The notes beneath the pieces were generated by a model. The model was not told the DNA's origin. It did no database searches and worked only from the letters and a program-made list of their open reading frames with translations. The position numbers and the translations under genes were made by a program. From an uncultured Ignavibacteria bacterium (GTDB lineage Bacteria; Bacteroidota; Ignavibacteria; Tepidaquicellales; OLB5), in contig CALMYL010000021.1 of the NCBI GenBank assembly GCA_937873695.1, forward strand, positions 124,001 through 188,000: a stretch of DNA of 64,000 nt. The letters are read 5' to 3'. Of this stretch, positions 25,757-34,251 are shown in pieces. Within the stretch, counting starts at the first letter, position 1; every line of letters begins with the position of its first letter.

Positions 25757-25847
25757 GAATTTTGAGGTTTTTTATGTTGTTTCGTTTTATGATATTTGTT
25801 AACAGATAATTCAGATGTTATTTACTTAATAATAAGGAGCATCAGGT

Positions 25848-27779
25848 ATGAAAAACAAAGCAATTATTTCAGCTTTAGTTCTTATAGTTATATCAGCATT
25901 ATTTATCTCTTGCGGTAAATCCACAAAACCCAAAAAACAAATTGATACAAAACCTGTTTCTATAAAACAGTTTGATACTCCCCCTGGCGCAGATCCATCA
26001 GTAACGCCTGAGCAGGGCGGAAAAGGCTTTACAGGTGAAGGCTGGCAAACAGCAGTTAATTATAATGTACCAGGAGATTCAAATGCTATAAAAGGCGGAT
26101 CATTTACAATGAGGATACCGGACTTCCCTAATACATTAAGAAATATGGGTAAGGATGCCAATTCATATGTTAATAATCTAATGGAATATGGGTTAATTTA
26201 TGAAGGTTTGTTAAACCAGGATCCGGTTACTGAAGAATGGATTCCCGGTTTAGCTACACACTGGAAAGTATCGGACGATAAAAAAACATTCTGGTACAGG
26301 ATAAACCCGGATGCAAGATGGGCAGACGGCAAGCCTGTAACTGCAGAAGATGTTGTGGCAACATGGAAAATGCTTGTCGACCCGGGAATTCTTGAAGCTT
26401 ACTCAAACATTCTTTACGGTACATATGAACAGCCAGTTGCAGAAAGTAAATATATAGTATCAGTAAAGACAAAAGAAGAGAACTGGAGGCAGTTCCTTTA
26501 TTTTTCAGGTTCAATGAGAATATTACCTGCTCACTATATTGGTAATATTAAAGGATCGGAATATCTTGAAAAGTTCCAGTTCGAAATGATACCCGGTTCA
26601 GGACCATATGCTTTGCTGAAAGAAGATATCAATAAAGGTCAGTCAGTAACATTCCGCAGAAGGAGCGATTATTGGGCTGAGAAAGAGAGATTCAATATTG
26701 GTTCAAATAACTTTGATGCTATTAAACTGGACGTTATTCAGGATGAATCACTTGCATTCGAAAAATTCAAAAAGGGTGATATAGATGTATACGCGGTTAA
26801 CCGCGCACAGTGGTGGGCTGAAAGATTTGATTTTGATGAATTTAAACGCGGACTGGTTGCAAGGTACAGGGTATTTAACGAAAATCCAAACGGTGTACAG
26901 GGTCTTGTATTCAATATGCGCAAGCCCCCGTTTGATGATATAAGAATAAGAAAAGCTGTAACATATTTATGGGATAGAAAGAAATTCAACGAAAAACTTT
27001 TCTTTGATTCATACATGCCTGAATATTCATATTACCCCGGTTCTGTTTATGAAAATCCTGATAATCCAAAGATCGGTTTCAGCCTTGATTCAGCAAGAAT
27101 GCTGCTTGAAGAAGCCGGATGGAAAGAAAAGAACTCAGACGGCTATTTAGTAAAAGGCGGAAAAGTATTTGAACTTGACCTTCCGTTTGATGGCGGTCCG
27201 GGGCAGGAAAGATATTTAACAATTTTCCAGGAAGACCTGAAAAAAGCAGGAATAAAACTCAATCTCAAACAGATTGACGGAACAACAAGGTTCAAGCTTG
27301 GCAATGAAAGGAATTTTACAATACTTGTTACAGCATGGACCGGGCTCAGGATCCCGAATCCGGAGAGTTCCCTCAAATCAAACACCGCAGATGCGCCTAA
27401 TACTACAAACTGGCCGGGAATCAAAGATGCAAGAATAGACGAACTTTGTGATCTTTACAACAAGACTTATGATAAAAAAGAGAGAGTCAAAATAGTAAGA
27501 GAAATTGACGGTATCGCAAGCAACTACTTCGGTTATGGATTTGGCTGGTATGCTCCTTACCAGAGAATTGCTTTCCACAATAAGTTCTCATATCCTGAAT
27601 GGATTCTTCCAAGAACGAGCGATTACCTCTTTACATGTGTATTATGGTATTATGACCCTGAAAAAGCGGCTGAATATGATGCAGTGAAGTCTGATCCGCA
27701 GAAGAAGATAGAAGTTAAGGAAGTTGACCAGAAGTACTGGCTGAAAGTGAAAGAGCAGGAAGAAGCATCAGGGAAATAG
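25848..27779 (+). CDS. Oligopeptide ABC transporter substrate-binding lipoprotein, YejA-like
   Basis: This 643-residue family 5 extracellular binding protein has a lipobox ending SC at Cys22. Family features are WIPGLATHWKVSDDKKTFWY, the VTAEDVVATWKML stretch and the middle part GVQGLVFNMRKPPFDDIRIRKAV. The length and the N-terminal GGSFTMRIPDFPNTLR are closer to YejA than to OppA or DppA. It captures oligopeptides in the periplasm for the permeases encoded next. A good AAGGAG site precedes the ATG. A terminator separates it from the permease genes, which would let binding protein be made in excess. Confidence 0.9.
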   Translation: MKNKAIISALVLIVISALFISCGKSTKPKKQIDTKPVSIKQFDTPPGADPSVTPEQGGKGFTGEGWQTAVNYNVPGDSNAIKGGSFTMRIPDFPNTLRNMGKDANSYVNNLMEYGLIYEGLLNQDPVTEEWIPGLATHWKVSDDKKTFWYRINPDARWADGKPVTAEDVVATWKMLVDPGILEAYSNILYGTYEQPVAESKYIVSVKTKEENWRQFLYFSGSMRILPAHYIGNIKGSEYLEKFQFEMIPGSGPYALLKEDINKGQSVTFRRRSDYWAEKERFNIGSNNFDAIKLDVIQDESLAFEKFKKGDIDVYAVNRAQWWAERFDFDEFKRGLVARYRVFNENPNGVQGLVFNMRKPPFDDIRIRKAVTYLWDRKKFNEKLFFDSYMPEYSYYPGSVYENPDNPKIGFSLDSARMLLEEAGWKEKNSDGYLVKGGKVFELDLPFDGGPGQERYLTIFQEDLKKAGIKLNLKQIDGTTRFKLGNERNFTILVTAWTGLRIPNPESSLKSNTADAPNTTNWPGIKDARIDELCDLYNKTYDKKERVKIVREIDGIASNYFGYGFGWYAPYQRIAFHNKFSYPEWILPRTSDYLFTCVLWYYDPEKAAEYDAVKSDPQKKIEVKEVDQKYWLKVKEQEEASGK

Positions 27780-27796
27780 AAATGAATCTGGCATAT

Positions 27797-27832
27797 GCTG
27801 CCTTTATTTTAAGATAAAGGCAGCAGTTTTTT
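27797..27832 (+). terminator. Terminator between binding-protein and permease genes
   Basis: GCTGCCTTTAT pairs with ATAAAGGCAGC over a 6-nt loop and is followed by AGTTTTTT. It lies 18 bp after the binding-protein stop. Partial read-through into the permeases is likely. Confidence 0.85.
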
Positions 27833-27945
27833 CATTCAAACCCTCAGAATCAAAAAGAAAACACAAACAAAACACCGGTAACAGACCAGTCGTTAAAAAA
27901 GCGCTAAAGTGCTGTTTATAAAATGCCGGAAATTATTATAATCAT

Positions 27946-28986
27946 ATGACATCATATTTTATACGCAGGTTCCTTTTAATTATTCCAACTTTCCTGGGTA
28001 TAACCCTGATCACATTCTTCATTTTGCAGATAGTTCCCGGAGGTCCGCTTGAAAGGGAATTGCTGAAACTGAGAATGGGCGGACAGATGCAGGGCGGTGA
28101 AGTTGGTACTTCAGGACAGAATGTTTCCGGCGGAATTGAAATTCCGGAATCTGCTTTACAGGAAATGAAGAAGTTTTACGGGTTCGATCTGCCTATACAT
28201 GAACGCTATTTCAGGTGGCTTGGCAATATGTTAACGCTGGACCTGGGTAATTCCTATGTTTACGCGGAGCCTGTCTGGGATGTGATAATCTCACGGTTCC
28301 CGGTATCAATTTATTTCGGGCTAATAGGTTTTATACTCACTTACCTGATTTGTATACCGCTGGGTGTTTTTAAAGCCGTTAAGAACGGCAGTAAGTTCGA
28401 TTTCGTTTCATCTATTCTTGTATTCATGGGATATTCTATCCCGGGATGGGCATTTGGTACCATAATGCTAGTTATATTCGGCGGCGGCAGCCTGTGGGAT
28501 GTGTTCCCGCTCGGAGGGTTCCGTTCTGAAGATTTTGAAAGCCTGACATTCTGGGGACAGATAACAGATCAGTTTTATCATACAGTACTTCCGGTTGCTT
28601 CATATTTAGTAGGAAGTTTTGCTACTCTCACAATACTTACCAAGAATTCTGTAATTGAGAATCTAAGCCAGGATTATATCAGGACAGCTTTTGCAAAAGG
28701 TCTTTCAGAAAAACGGGTAATTTTTAAACATGCATTGCGTAACTCGCTAATTCCGCTTGCTACCGGATTAGGTCACTTCTTATCGCTCATACTTGCCGGC
28801 AGCTTTCTTATCGAAACGGTTTTTAACATTAACGGAATGGGTTTGCTGGGCTTCAGGTCAATAGAGCAGCGAGACTACCCCGTAACAATGGGCATACTTG
28901 TCATATCCTCATTCCTTCTTTTGATAGGAAATATTATTTCGGATATGCTTTACGCGATATTTGACCCCAGGATAAGATTTAAGTAA
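27946..28986 (+). CDS. ABC transporter permease, YejB-like
   Basis: The 346-residue membrane protein starts MTSYFIRRFLLIIPTFLGIT and has about six helices. The periplasmic loop after helix 1 has the Gly-rich insert LRMGGQMQGGEVGTSG, and the core has LTILTKNSVIENLSQDYIRTAFAKGLSE (the EAA-type coupling loop) and RDYPVTMGIL. Both the insert and the NGMGLLGFRSI segment resemble E. coli YejB rather than DppB. It forms the membrane channel with the next gene. There is a clear 58-bp gap to the next gene and no terminator. Confidence 0.9.
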   Translation: MTSYFIRRFLLIIPTFLGITLITFFILQIVPGGPLERELLKLRMGGQMQGGEVGTSGQNVSGGIEIPESALQEMKKFYGFDLPIHERYFRWLGNMLTLDLGNSYVYAEPVWDVIISRFPVSIYFGLIGFILTYLICIPLGVFKAVKNGSKFDFVSSILVFMGYSIPGWAFGTIMLVIFGGGSLWDVFPLGGFRSEDFESLTFWGQITDQFYHTVLPVASYLVGSFATLTILTKNSVIENLSQDYIRTAFAKGLSEKRVIFKHALRNSLIPLATGLGHFLSLILAGSFLIETVFNINGMGLLGFRSIEQRDYPVTMGILVISSFLLLIGNIISDMLYAIFDPRIRFK

Positions 28987-29044
28987 AGAAAATAATTTCA
29001 GCCGGTCAGGATTTTGAATAAATAAAGAGTATAACTTCTTAAAT

Positions 29045-30112
29045 ATGAAGAAGGAAAAAAACAAAGATAAAGTATCAATATCGATCTTCAGGAAACGCTG
29101 GAGGAAGTTCAGAGGTATCAAGCGGGGCTATTATGCGTTCTTAGCGCTTGTATTTATGTACGGAATTTCATTTTTGCTGCCGCTATTTATTAATCATACG
29201 GCAATAATGGTGAAGTACAATGGTGAGTACTATTTCCCCTTGTTCAAAAGCGGAATATACGAACCGGCAGTTTTCGGGCAGGAAGGATACGGCGAAACCA
29301 ATTACCGAAGGCTAAAGGAAACATTCAGCAACGACGCAAGCGATAACTGGGTTTTGATGCCCATTTATCCGTTCAGCCCGAATGAAAACCTGCTTGATGA
29401 AACAGAGGGATCTCCGCCGCACCCGCCATCTGCAAAACACATCTTCGGCACTGATGACAGGGCCAGGGATGTTTTTGCAAGAACTATGTACGGTTTTAAT
29501 ATTTCAATTTCGTTTGCGCTGGTTGTAACTTTTTTTGCCTATTTGATAGGTGTATCAATTGGGGCAATGCTTGGATTTTTCAGCGGAAAAGTTGATATCT
29601 TCGGACAGCGTATAATTGAGATATGGAGTACACTTCCGTTCCTGTATGTAATGATAATAGTAAGTTCTATATTACAGCCAAATTTCATTTTGCTGGTTTT
29701 CATTTTAACGGCTTTCAGCTGGATGGGTATTACTTATTATGTAAGGGGTGAGTTCTATAGAGAAAAAGCCAGGGATTATGTTTCTGCAGCTGTTTCTCTG
29801 GGCGCAAAGAACAGGACAATTATATTTAAACACATTTTACCCAATTCTTTAACGCCGGTGATATCATTTGCGCCGTTTGCTATTGTAGCCGATATCAGCG
29901 CGCTGGTATCACTTGACTTCCTTGGATTCGGGCTGCCGCCGCCAACACCCAGCTGGGGACAGCTTGTAAGGCAGGGTATGACGGATATTAATAACTGGTG
30001 GCTTGTCGCGGTTCCGCTTGGCGCGATGTTCTTGACGCTGATAGCAATTGTATTTATCGGCGAAGCCATCAGAGAAGCGTTTGATCCGAAAGTTTATTCA
30101 AGGCTGAGGTAA
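29045..30112 (+). CDS. ABC transporter permease, YejE-like
   Basis: This 355-residue permease has a long periplasmic stretch (about residues 45-140, with YNGEYYFPLFKSG) before HIFGTDDRARDVFARTMYG, which is typical of YejE. The coupling loop is RGEFYREKARDYVSAAVSLGA and the end is IGEAIREAFDPK. Six helices are expected. It pairs with the YejB-like permease. The stop at 30112 is followed after 4 bp by the ATPase start, so translation is coupled. Confidence 0.9.
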   Translation: MKKEKNKDKVSISIFRKRWRKFRGIKRGYYAFLALVFMYGISFLLPLFINHTAIMVKYNGEYYFPLFKSGIYEPAVFGQEGYGETNYRRLKETFSNDASDNWVLMPIYPFSPNENLLDETEGSPPHPPSAKHIFGTDDRARDVFARTMYGFNISISFALVVTFFAYLIGVSIGAMLGFFSGKVDIFGQRIIEIWSTLPFLYVMIIVSSILQPNFILLVFILTAFSWMGITYYVRGEFYREKARDYVSAAVSLGAKNRTIIFKHILPNSLTPVISFAPFAIVADISALVSLDFLGFGLPPPTPSWGQLVRQGMTDINNWWLVAVPLGAMFLTLIAIVFIGEAIREAFDPKVYSRLR

Positions 30113-30116
30113 TTTT

Positions 30117-31220
30117 ATGAAGAAACTTGTTGAAGTTAAAAATTTACGGACTTATTTCTTTGTTGAAGCCACTGATAAACAGCTTGAGGCTCACACAGAA
30201 TACATGAAAGAAGAATTTCTTAAGAAATTCTACACCGAAGATAAAAAGCTTAAAGGGAAATTTCCCGCAAAAGCAGTGGATGATGTCTCTTTTGATATTC
30301 ATGAAGGCGAAGTATTGGCTATTGTAGGAGAGTCAGGTTCCGGTAAATCGGTTACCGCTTACTCACTAACCCGCCTGGTACCTGACCCGCCCGGAAAGAT
30401 TGTTGCCGGCGAAGTGATGTTTAAGGGTGTAGATATGCTTAAGCTGAGCTATGAAGAAATGAAGAAGTACCGCGGCTATGAAATAGCTATGATATTCCAG
30501 GAGCCAATGACCTCGCTTAACCCGGTTATGAAAATTGGCGAGCAGATAACTGAAGTTATATTGACCCATGAAAAGATCACGAAACAGGAAGCAGAATTGA
30601 AGGCGATAGAAATGATAGAAGCTGTAGGCATTCCCGATGCTGCCAAAAGAATGAAGGACTATCCGCACCAGTTCAGCGGGGGAATGAGACAGAGGGTTAT
30701 GATAGCGATGGCGCTGGCATGCAATCCTTCTTTGCTGATAGCTGATGAACCCACTACCGCACTTGATGTTACAATACAGGCACAGATACTTGAGCTGATG
30801 ATAAAGATAAAAAAACAGCGTGAGGATTCCGCAATACTGCTTATTACGCATAACCTTGGTATTGTAGCTGAAATAAGTGACAGGGTTATAGTTATGTACG
30901 GCGGTAAGATCCAGGAAATTGGAGATATCTTCGGGATATTCAATGACCCGAAGCATCCGTATACAAAAGGTCTGCTGCAGTCACTGCCTGACCCGTATAA
31001 AGATACACACGAAGAGCTGAAGGCTATTCCCGGAATTATTCCGCATATTCTTGAGCTTCCAAAAGGATGCAAGTTCTGTACCAGGTGCACAGAAGCTGTG
31101 CAGTTCTGCACTGAAGTTGAGCCTGAACTTGTAGAAATTTCTCCCGGAAGATCAGTAAGGTGCCATTTGATCTCAAACCCGGAAGCTATGCTGAATTCTC
31201 CAAAAATAAATGTTTCCTGA
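30117..31220 (+). CDS. Oligopeptide ABC transporter ATPase 1 (OppD/DppD family)
   Basis: The 367-residue ATPase has Walker A GESGSGKS (residues 71-78), Q-loop FQEPMTSLNPV, signature FSGGMRQRVMIAMALAC, Walker B LLIADEPTTALDV and the C-terminal oligopeptide domain with CKFCTRCTEAVQFC, a Cys cluster that binds an iron-sulfur cluster in some DppD proteins. An extra charged stretch of about 34 residues (17-50, KQLEAHTEYMKEEFLKKFY and following) interrupts the usual first beta strands; it is absent from ordinary family members and its role is unknown. Confidence 0.9.
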   Translation: MKKLVEVKNLRTYFFVEATDKQLEAHTEYMKEEFLKKFYTEDKKLKGKFPAKAVDDVSFDIHEGEVLAIVGESGSGKSVTAYSLTRLVPDPPGKIVAGEVMFKGVDMLKLSYEEMKKYRGYEIAMIFQEPMTSLNPVMKIGEQITEVILTHEKITKQEAELKAIEMIEAVGIPDAAKRMKDYPHQFSGGMRQRVMIAMALACNPSLLIADEPTTALDVTIQAQILELMIKIKKQREDSAILLITHNLGIVAEISDRVIVMYGGKIQEIGDIFGIFNDPKHPYTKGLLQSLPDPYKDTHEELKAIPGIIPHILELPKGCKFCTRCTEAVQFCTEVEPELVEISPGRSVRCHLISNPEAMLNSPKINVS

Positions 31221-31266
31221 AATTGAGACATTTTTCAAAAAAAAGAAAAGTTTCCAAAGTTAAGTT

Positions 31267-32271
31267 ATGAATAACGGCAATATATTAGAAGTAAAAGATC
31301 TGCGAGTTAAATTTCCTGTACATGGGGGAGTTTTTCTTGGTAAAGTTGCAGAAGTTAAGGCTGTTGACGGAGTTAGTTTTGTAATGGAGCAGGGTGAAAC
31401 CCTGGGTATTGTAGGTGAATCCGGCTGCGGGAAATCAACTTTGGGTAAAGCTATTATAAACATACTGAAATTTTCTTCGCCTGATGTTGAAATTACCGGT
31501 GAAGTGCTGCTTAATACCGGCAATGAAATGATAGATCTGACAAAACTTTCACGTAATGATATCAGGAAGTACAGGGGTTTGGTCCAGATGATATTCCAGG
31601 ACCCGTATTCATCTCTTAACGCAAGACTGACTGTTGGACAGATTATTGAAGAACCGATGCTGTATCATACTAACATGCCTAAGAATGAACGGCTTGAGAG
31701 GATTTCTATGCTGCTTGAAAAAGTAGGCTTACAGCCTGAGCAGTCAAAACGGTACCCGCATGAGTTTTCAGGGGGACAGAGGCAGAGGATCGGGATAGCA
31801 AGAGCGCTTGCAACGAACCCAAAGCTGATTATTGCCGATGAACCTGTATCAGCGCTTGATGTATCAATCCAGGCGCAGGTTATTAACCTTATGCAGGAAC
31901 TGCAGAAGGAATTTGACCTGAGCATTATGTTTATAGCGCATGATCTATCGGTGGTTGAGCATATCAGCTCTAAAATAGCGGTAATGTACCTAGGAAGCAT
32001 AGTGGAAGTGGGCCCGGGAAGGGAAGTATACCATAACCCAAAACATCCGTACAGCAAAGCCCTGCTATCAGCAGTGCCGCTGCCGAATCCCAAATTCAGG
32101 AATAAAGAACGGATTGTATTAAAAGGCGATGTGCCTACACCGCTAAGAAAGCCCAGCGGCTGCGGTTTCAGAACACGCTGCCCTATTGCTCAGCCGGTTT
32201 GCGCGGATGCAGTTCCGCCATTAGAAGAGAAATCTCCGGGTCATACGGCCGCATGTCCGTTTGTATCATAA
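31267..32271 (+). CDS. Oligopeptide ABC transporter ATPase 2 (OppF/DppF family)
   Basis: This 334-residue ATPase has Walker A GESGCGKS (residues 50-57), a Q-loop in MIFQDPYSSLNAR, signature FSGGQRQRIGIARALAT, Walker B IIADEPVSALDV and the H-loop AHDLSVVEH. The C-terminal oligopeptide domain contains CGFRTRCPIAQPVC. It forms a heterodimer with the preceding ATPase to power the YejB/YejE-like channel. In E. coli the YejF ATPase is one fused chain; here the two halves are separate genes. It is the last gene of the operon. Confidence 0.92.
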   Translation: MNNGNILEVKDLRVKFPVHGGVFLGKVAEVKAVDGVSFVMEQGETLGIVGESGCGKSTLGKAIINILKFSSPDVEITGEVLLNTGNEMIDLTKLSRNDIRKYRGLVQMIFQDPYSSLNARLTVGQIIEEPMLYHTNMPKNERLERISMLLEKVGLQPEQSKRYPHEFSGGQRQRIGIARALATNPKLIIADEPVSALDVSIQAQVINLMQELQKEFDLSIMFIAHDLSVVEHISSKIAVMYLGSIVEVGPGREVYHNPKHPYSKALLSAVPLPNPKFRNKERIVLKGDVPTPLRKPSGCGFRTRCPIAQPVCADAVPPLEEKSPGHTAACPFVS

Positions 32272-32290
32272 TAGAATAGAGTTACCATAA

Positions 32291-32319
32291 AAAAAACCCC
32301 GGCAATGCCGGGGTTTTTT
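32291..32319. terminator. Bidirectional terminator
   Basis: AAAAAACCCCGGCA and TGCCGGGGTTTTTT form a 14-bp perfect stem. It serves the ABC operon (plus) and, because both flanks are A/T tracts, also the lipoprotein gene converging from the right. Confidence 0.92.
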
Positions 32320-32356
32320 ATTATCTATTGTTTCCCTTTTTGTTGCGAAGCCGGGA

Positions 32357-33220
32357 TTACTCACTCACATACTTCGAAAGATTTATAACAGGACTCTGTA
32401 TCCCAATATTCGGAACTCCCATCACCTGCCCTGATTGAACAACAGTACCAAGTATCAGACTTTCAGTCTGATTAAATGAATTTGTTTTTTTATACTGTAC
32501 TATCCACAGATCAGCCGGGAAACCTGTCAGATTTGTGATAAACACAGGCAGATTCAATGTACCGGCCGCTGGCATAAGTATCATGTTCCTTGTTTGATTT
32601 GTACCGGTAGAAAAGAATACATTCCCGTTCAGAGAACTTGTATCCGGAATGAAACTCTCATCGAATTTAATTATCGGGTTTGTAGTTGCCGCCAGATTGA
32701 CTGAAGCATCGCTATTGAGTAATGTTGAAGTAAACGTTGCTATAAAGATATTTTGTGAAATTATCACATCAAGTGCGCCTGATATCATACTGCGCGCAGA
32801 TGTATCCTGAATCAGATTAACCAACTGATCTACTGTGAAAAGCGCAGTAAGCTCAATGCAGTCATTGGCAGTGGGCAGCGGATTTGGGGTATATATCCTG
32901 AGCGATGTATCATTGGATGCCCTGAATACGTACAGCCATGCGCCAATTGAATCAGGGTTTGTTGCCGTGCCCAAAAGCGAAAGCTCTGTTTTGCCGTTTG
33001 CTTTAACATTTTTGCCCATTATTAAAACCAACTTTGTGTTTGAGCCGTGATTACGTATTGCCTGAGCGTAAGCAGAGTCAAGCCTATCCTTTGCGGTTAC
33101 TTCTGTGGTTGTGGCATTATTGATTATTGTGGTTATATCATCGCCGCAGGCTGAAAACTGGAATGAGAGAACCGTAATTGCTGAAATTAAAAAAAGAGGT
33201 AAAATTAAGCGTTTTAACAT
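32357..33220 (-). CDS. Hypothetical lipoprotein
   Basis: From the ATG at 33220 the protein has 287 residues with a lipobox ending FSAC (SACGDD). The mature part has no recognised domain. It is rich in Asn, Thr and Ser, and includes a beta-type C-terminal half with PAGTLNLPVFITNLTGFPADLW. A longer reading to 33262 adds 14 residues before the lipoprotein signal and is unlikely. It converges with the ABC operon at a shared terminator. The function is unknown. Confidence 0.7.
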   Translation of the reverse strand: MLKRLILPLFLISAITVLSFQFSACGDDITTIINNATTTEVTAKDRLDSAYAQAIRNHGSNTKLVLIMGKNVKANGKTELSLLGTATNPDSIGAWLYVFRASNDTSLRIYTPNPLPTANDCIELTALFTVDQLVNLIQDTSARSMISGALDVIISQNIFIATFTSTLLNSDASVNLAATTNPIIKFDESFIPDTSSLNGNVFFSTGTNQTRNMILMPAAGTLNLPVFITNLTGFPADLWIVQYKKTNSFNQTESLILGTVVQSGQVMGVPNIGIQSPVINLSKYVSE

Positions 33221-33321
33221 ATTTTTTTGTTTAGTTTGTACTATTGTTACCCTATAAAACAAAGATAATAAGATTATGATTCTAAAATCTATGACAATTG
33301 TGTAAATATTTGTATCCAGTC

Positions 33322-33357
33322 TTTCCCGATTTACCCCTTTGGGACGAAAGCGGGAAA
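33322..33357. repeat. Degenerate palindromic repeat (REP-like)
   Basis: TTTCCCG and CGGGAAA flank an inner CCC-TTT-GGG hairpin in the 265-bp gap between two genes. It is a nested inverted repeat of the TTCCCG...CGGGAA class also seen near 3410. The rest of this gap holds no gene I can support. Confidence 0.4.
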
Positions 33358-33476
33358 CTCCATTTCTGAAGAAAGATAGAGCTAAAAAATATAAGTATAA
33401 TACTTCCCGACACTTTCCTTTACAAAATGTAATTAAAGTTCTTTTTGACAGAAAATTGCTCTGAGTAATAACTGAG

Positions 33477-33496
33477 GTCCCCGCCTACGCGGGGAC
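33477..33496. repeat. Perfect REP-like palindrome overlapping a gene end
   Basis: GTCCCCGC, a CTAC loop and GCGGGGAC form a perfect 8-bp stem. The stop codon of the adjacent methyltransferase (TAG at 33485-33487) and its last few codons lie inside it, so insertion of this element has set the C-terminus of that protein. Confidence 0.6.
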
Positions 33497-34249
33497 TAGT
33501 AAAGAAACATAAATGTTCGTATCATACAAAAACTCAATTCTACCATTCATCTGGTTCTTCTCAAATATTTCATTTAGCTCGGCAAGCATTGGTTCATATA
33601 ACGGACTATTATATTGGGGAGTGTATGATGAAGATAGCAGCCTGCCGGTTACACCGGCGAGATCGAATACCTGCTTATTGGGGAAAGTTTTCTTTATGAA
33701 ACCGCTTTCAAAGAATTCATTCAGCTTCTTTTCATCAATATTTTCATGTCTCACGTTTTTATAATCGGTGCCGTATTTAAGCAGCAGTTTTTCGTATTCA
33801 ACCAAAAACGGATTCCCATCAAGTATTCGTTCATTCCATATTAAACATACTCTGCCTGAAGGTTTAAGTATCCTATTAAATTCAATTTTCACTTTCGGGA
33901 TATCAAACCAATGGAAAGCCTGCGCGCATATAATCAGATCAATTGAGTTATCGGGTAATGTTGTATCCTCGGCAGTTGCATTAATGCTTCTAAAATTACT
34001 ATAAGCAGAAAGTAATTTCTCCGCTGCTTCGCGCATTGCGTCGTTGGGTTCGACCCCATATATGGTGTTGCCTTTCTTCAGGAACAGCTCCGCTGATATT
34101 CCCGTGCCTGAACCGATATCCGCAATGACTGAATCAGATTTAAGAATACCCTCAGATTTAAGGTATTCAATAATATCTGCCGGATATGAAGGGCGGTATT
34201 TGATGTAATTTTCTACACGGTCGGTAAAGCGGGTTGTGGATGAAGTCAT
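33485..34249 (-). CDS. Class I SAM-dependent methyltransferase
   Basis: From the ATG at 34249 (preceded by AAAGGTAA) the protein has 254 residues. The SAM site is VIADIGSGTGISAELFLKKG, followed by IYGVEPNDAMR and LIICAQAFHWFDIPKV, the pattern of the Methyltransf_11 group (Tam/UbiE-like); FxDRVENYIKYRPSYP at the start is common in these proteins. The substrate is unknown. The last residues (LVPA) are encoded by a palindromic repeat. It follows the WG-repeat gene with only 2 bp between them, so both probably share a transcript. Confidence 0.85.
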   Translation of the reverse strand: MTSSTTRFTDRVENYIKYRPSYPADIIEYLKSEGILKSDSVIADIGSGTGISAELFLKKGNTIYGVEPNDAMREAAEKLLSAYSNFRSINATAEDTTLPDNSIDLIICAQAFHWFDIPKVKIEFNRILKPSGRVCLIWNERILDGNPFLVEYEKLLLKYGTDYKNVRHENIDEKKLNEFFESGFIKKTFPNKQVFDLAGVTGRLLSSSYTPQYNSPLYEPMLAELNEIFEKNQMNGRIEFLYDTNIYVSLLVPA

Positions 34250-34251
34250 TG

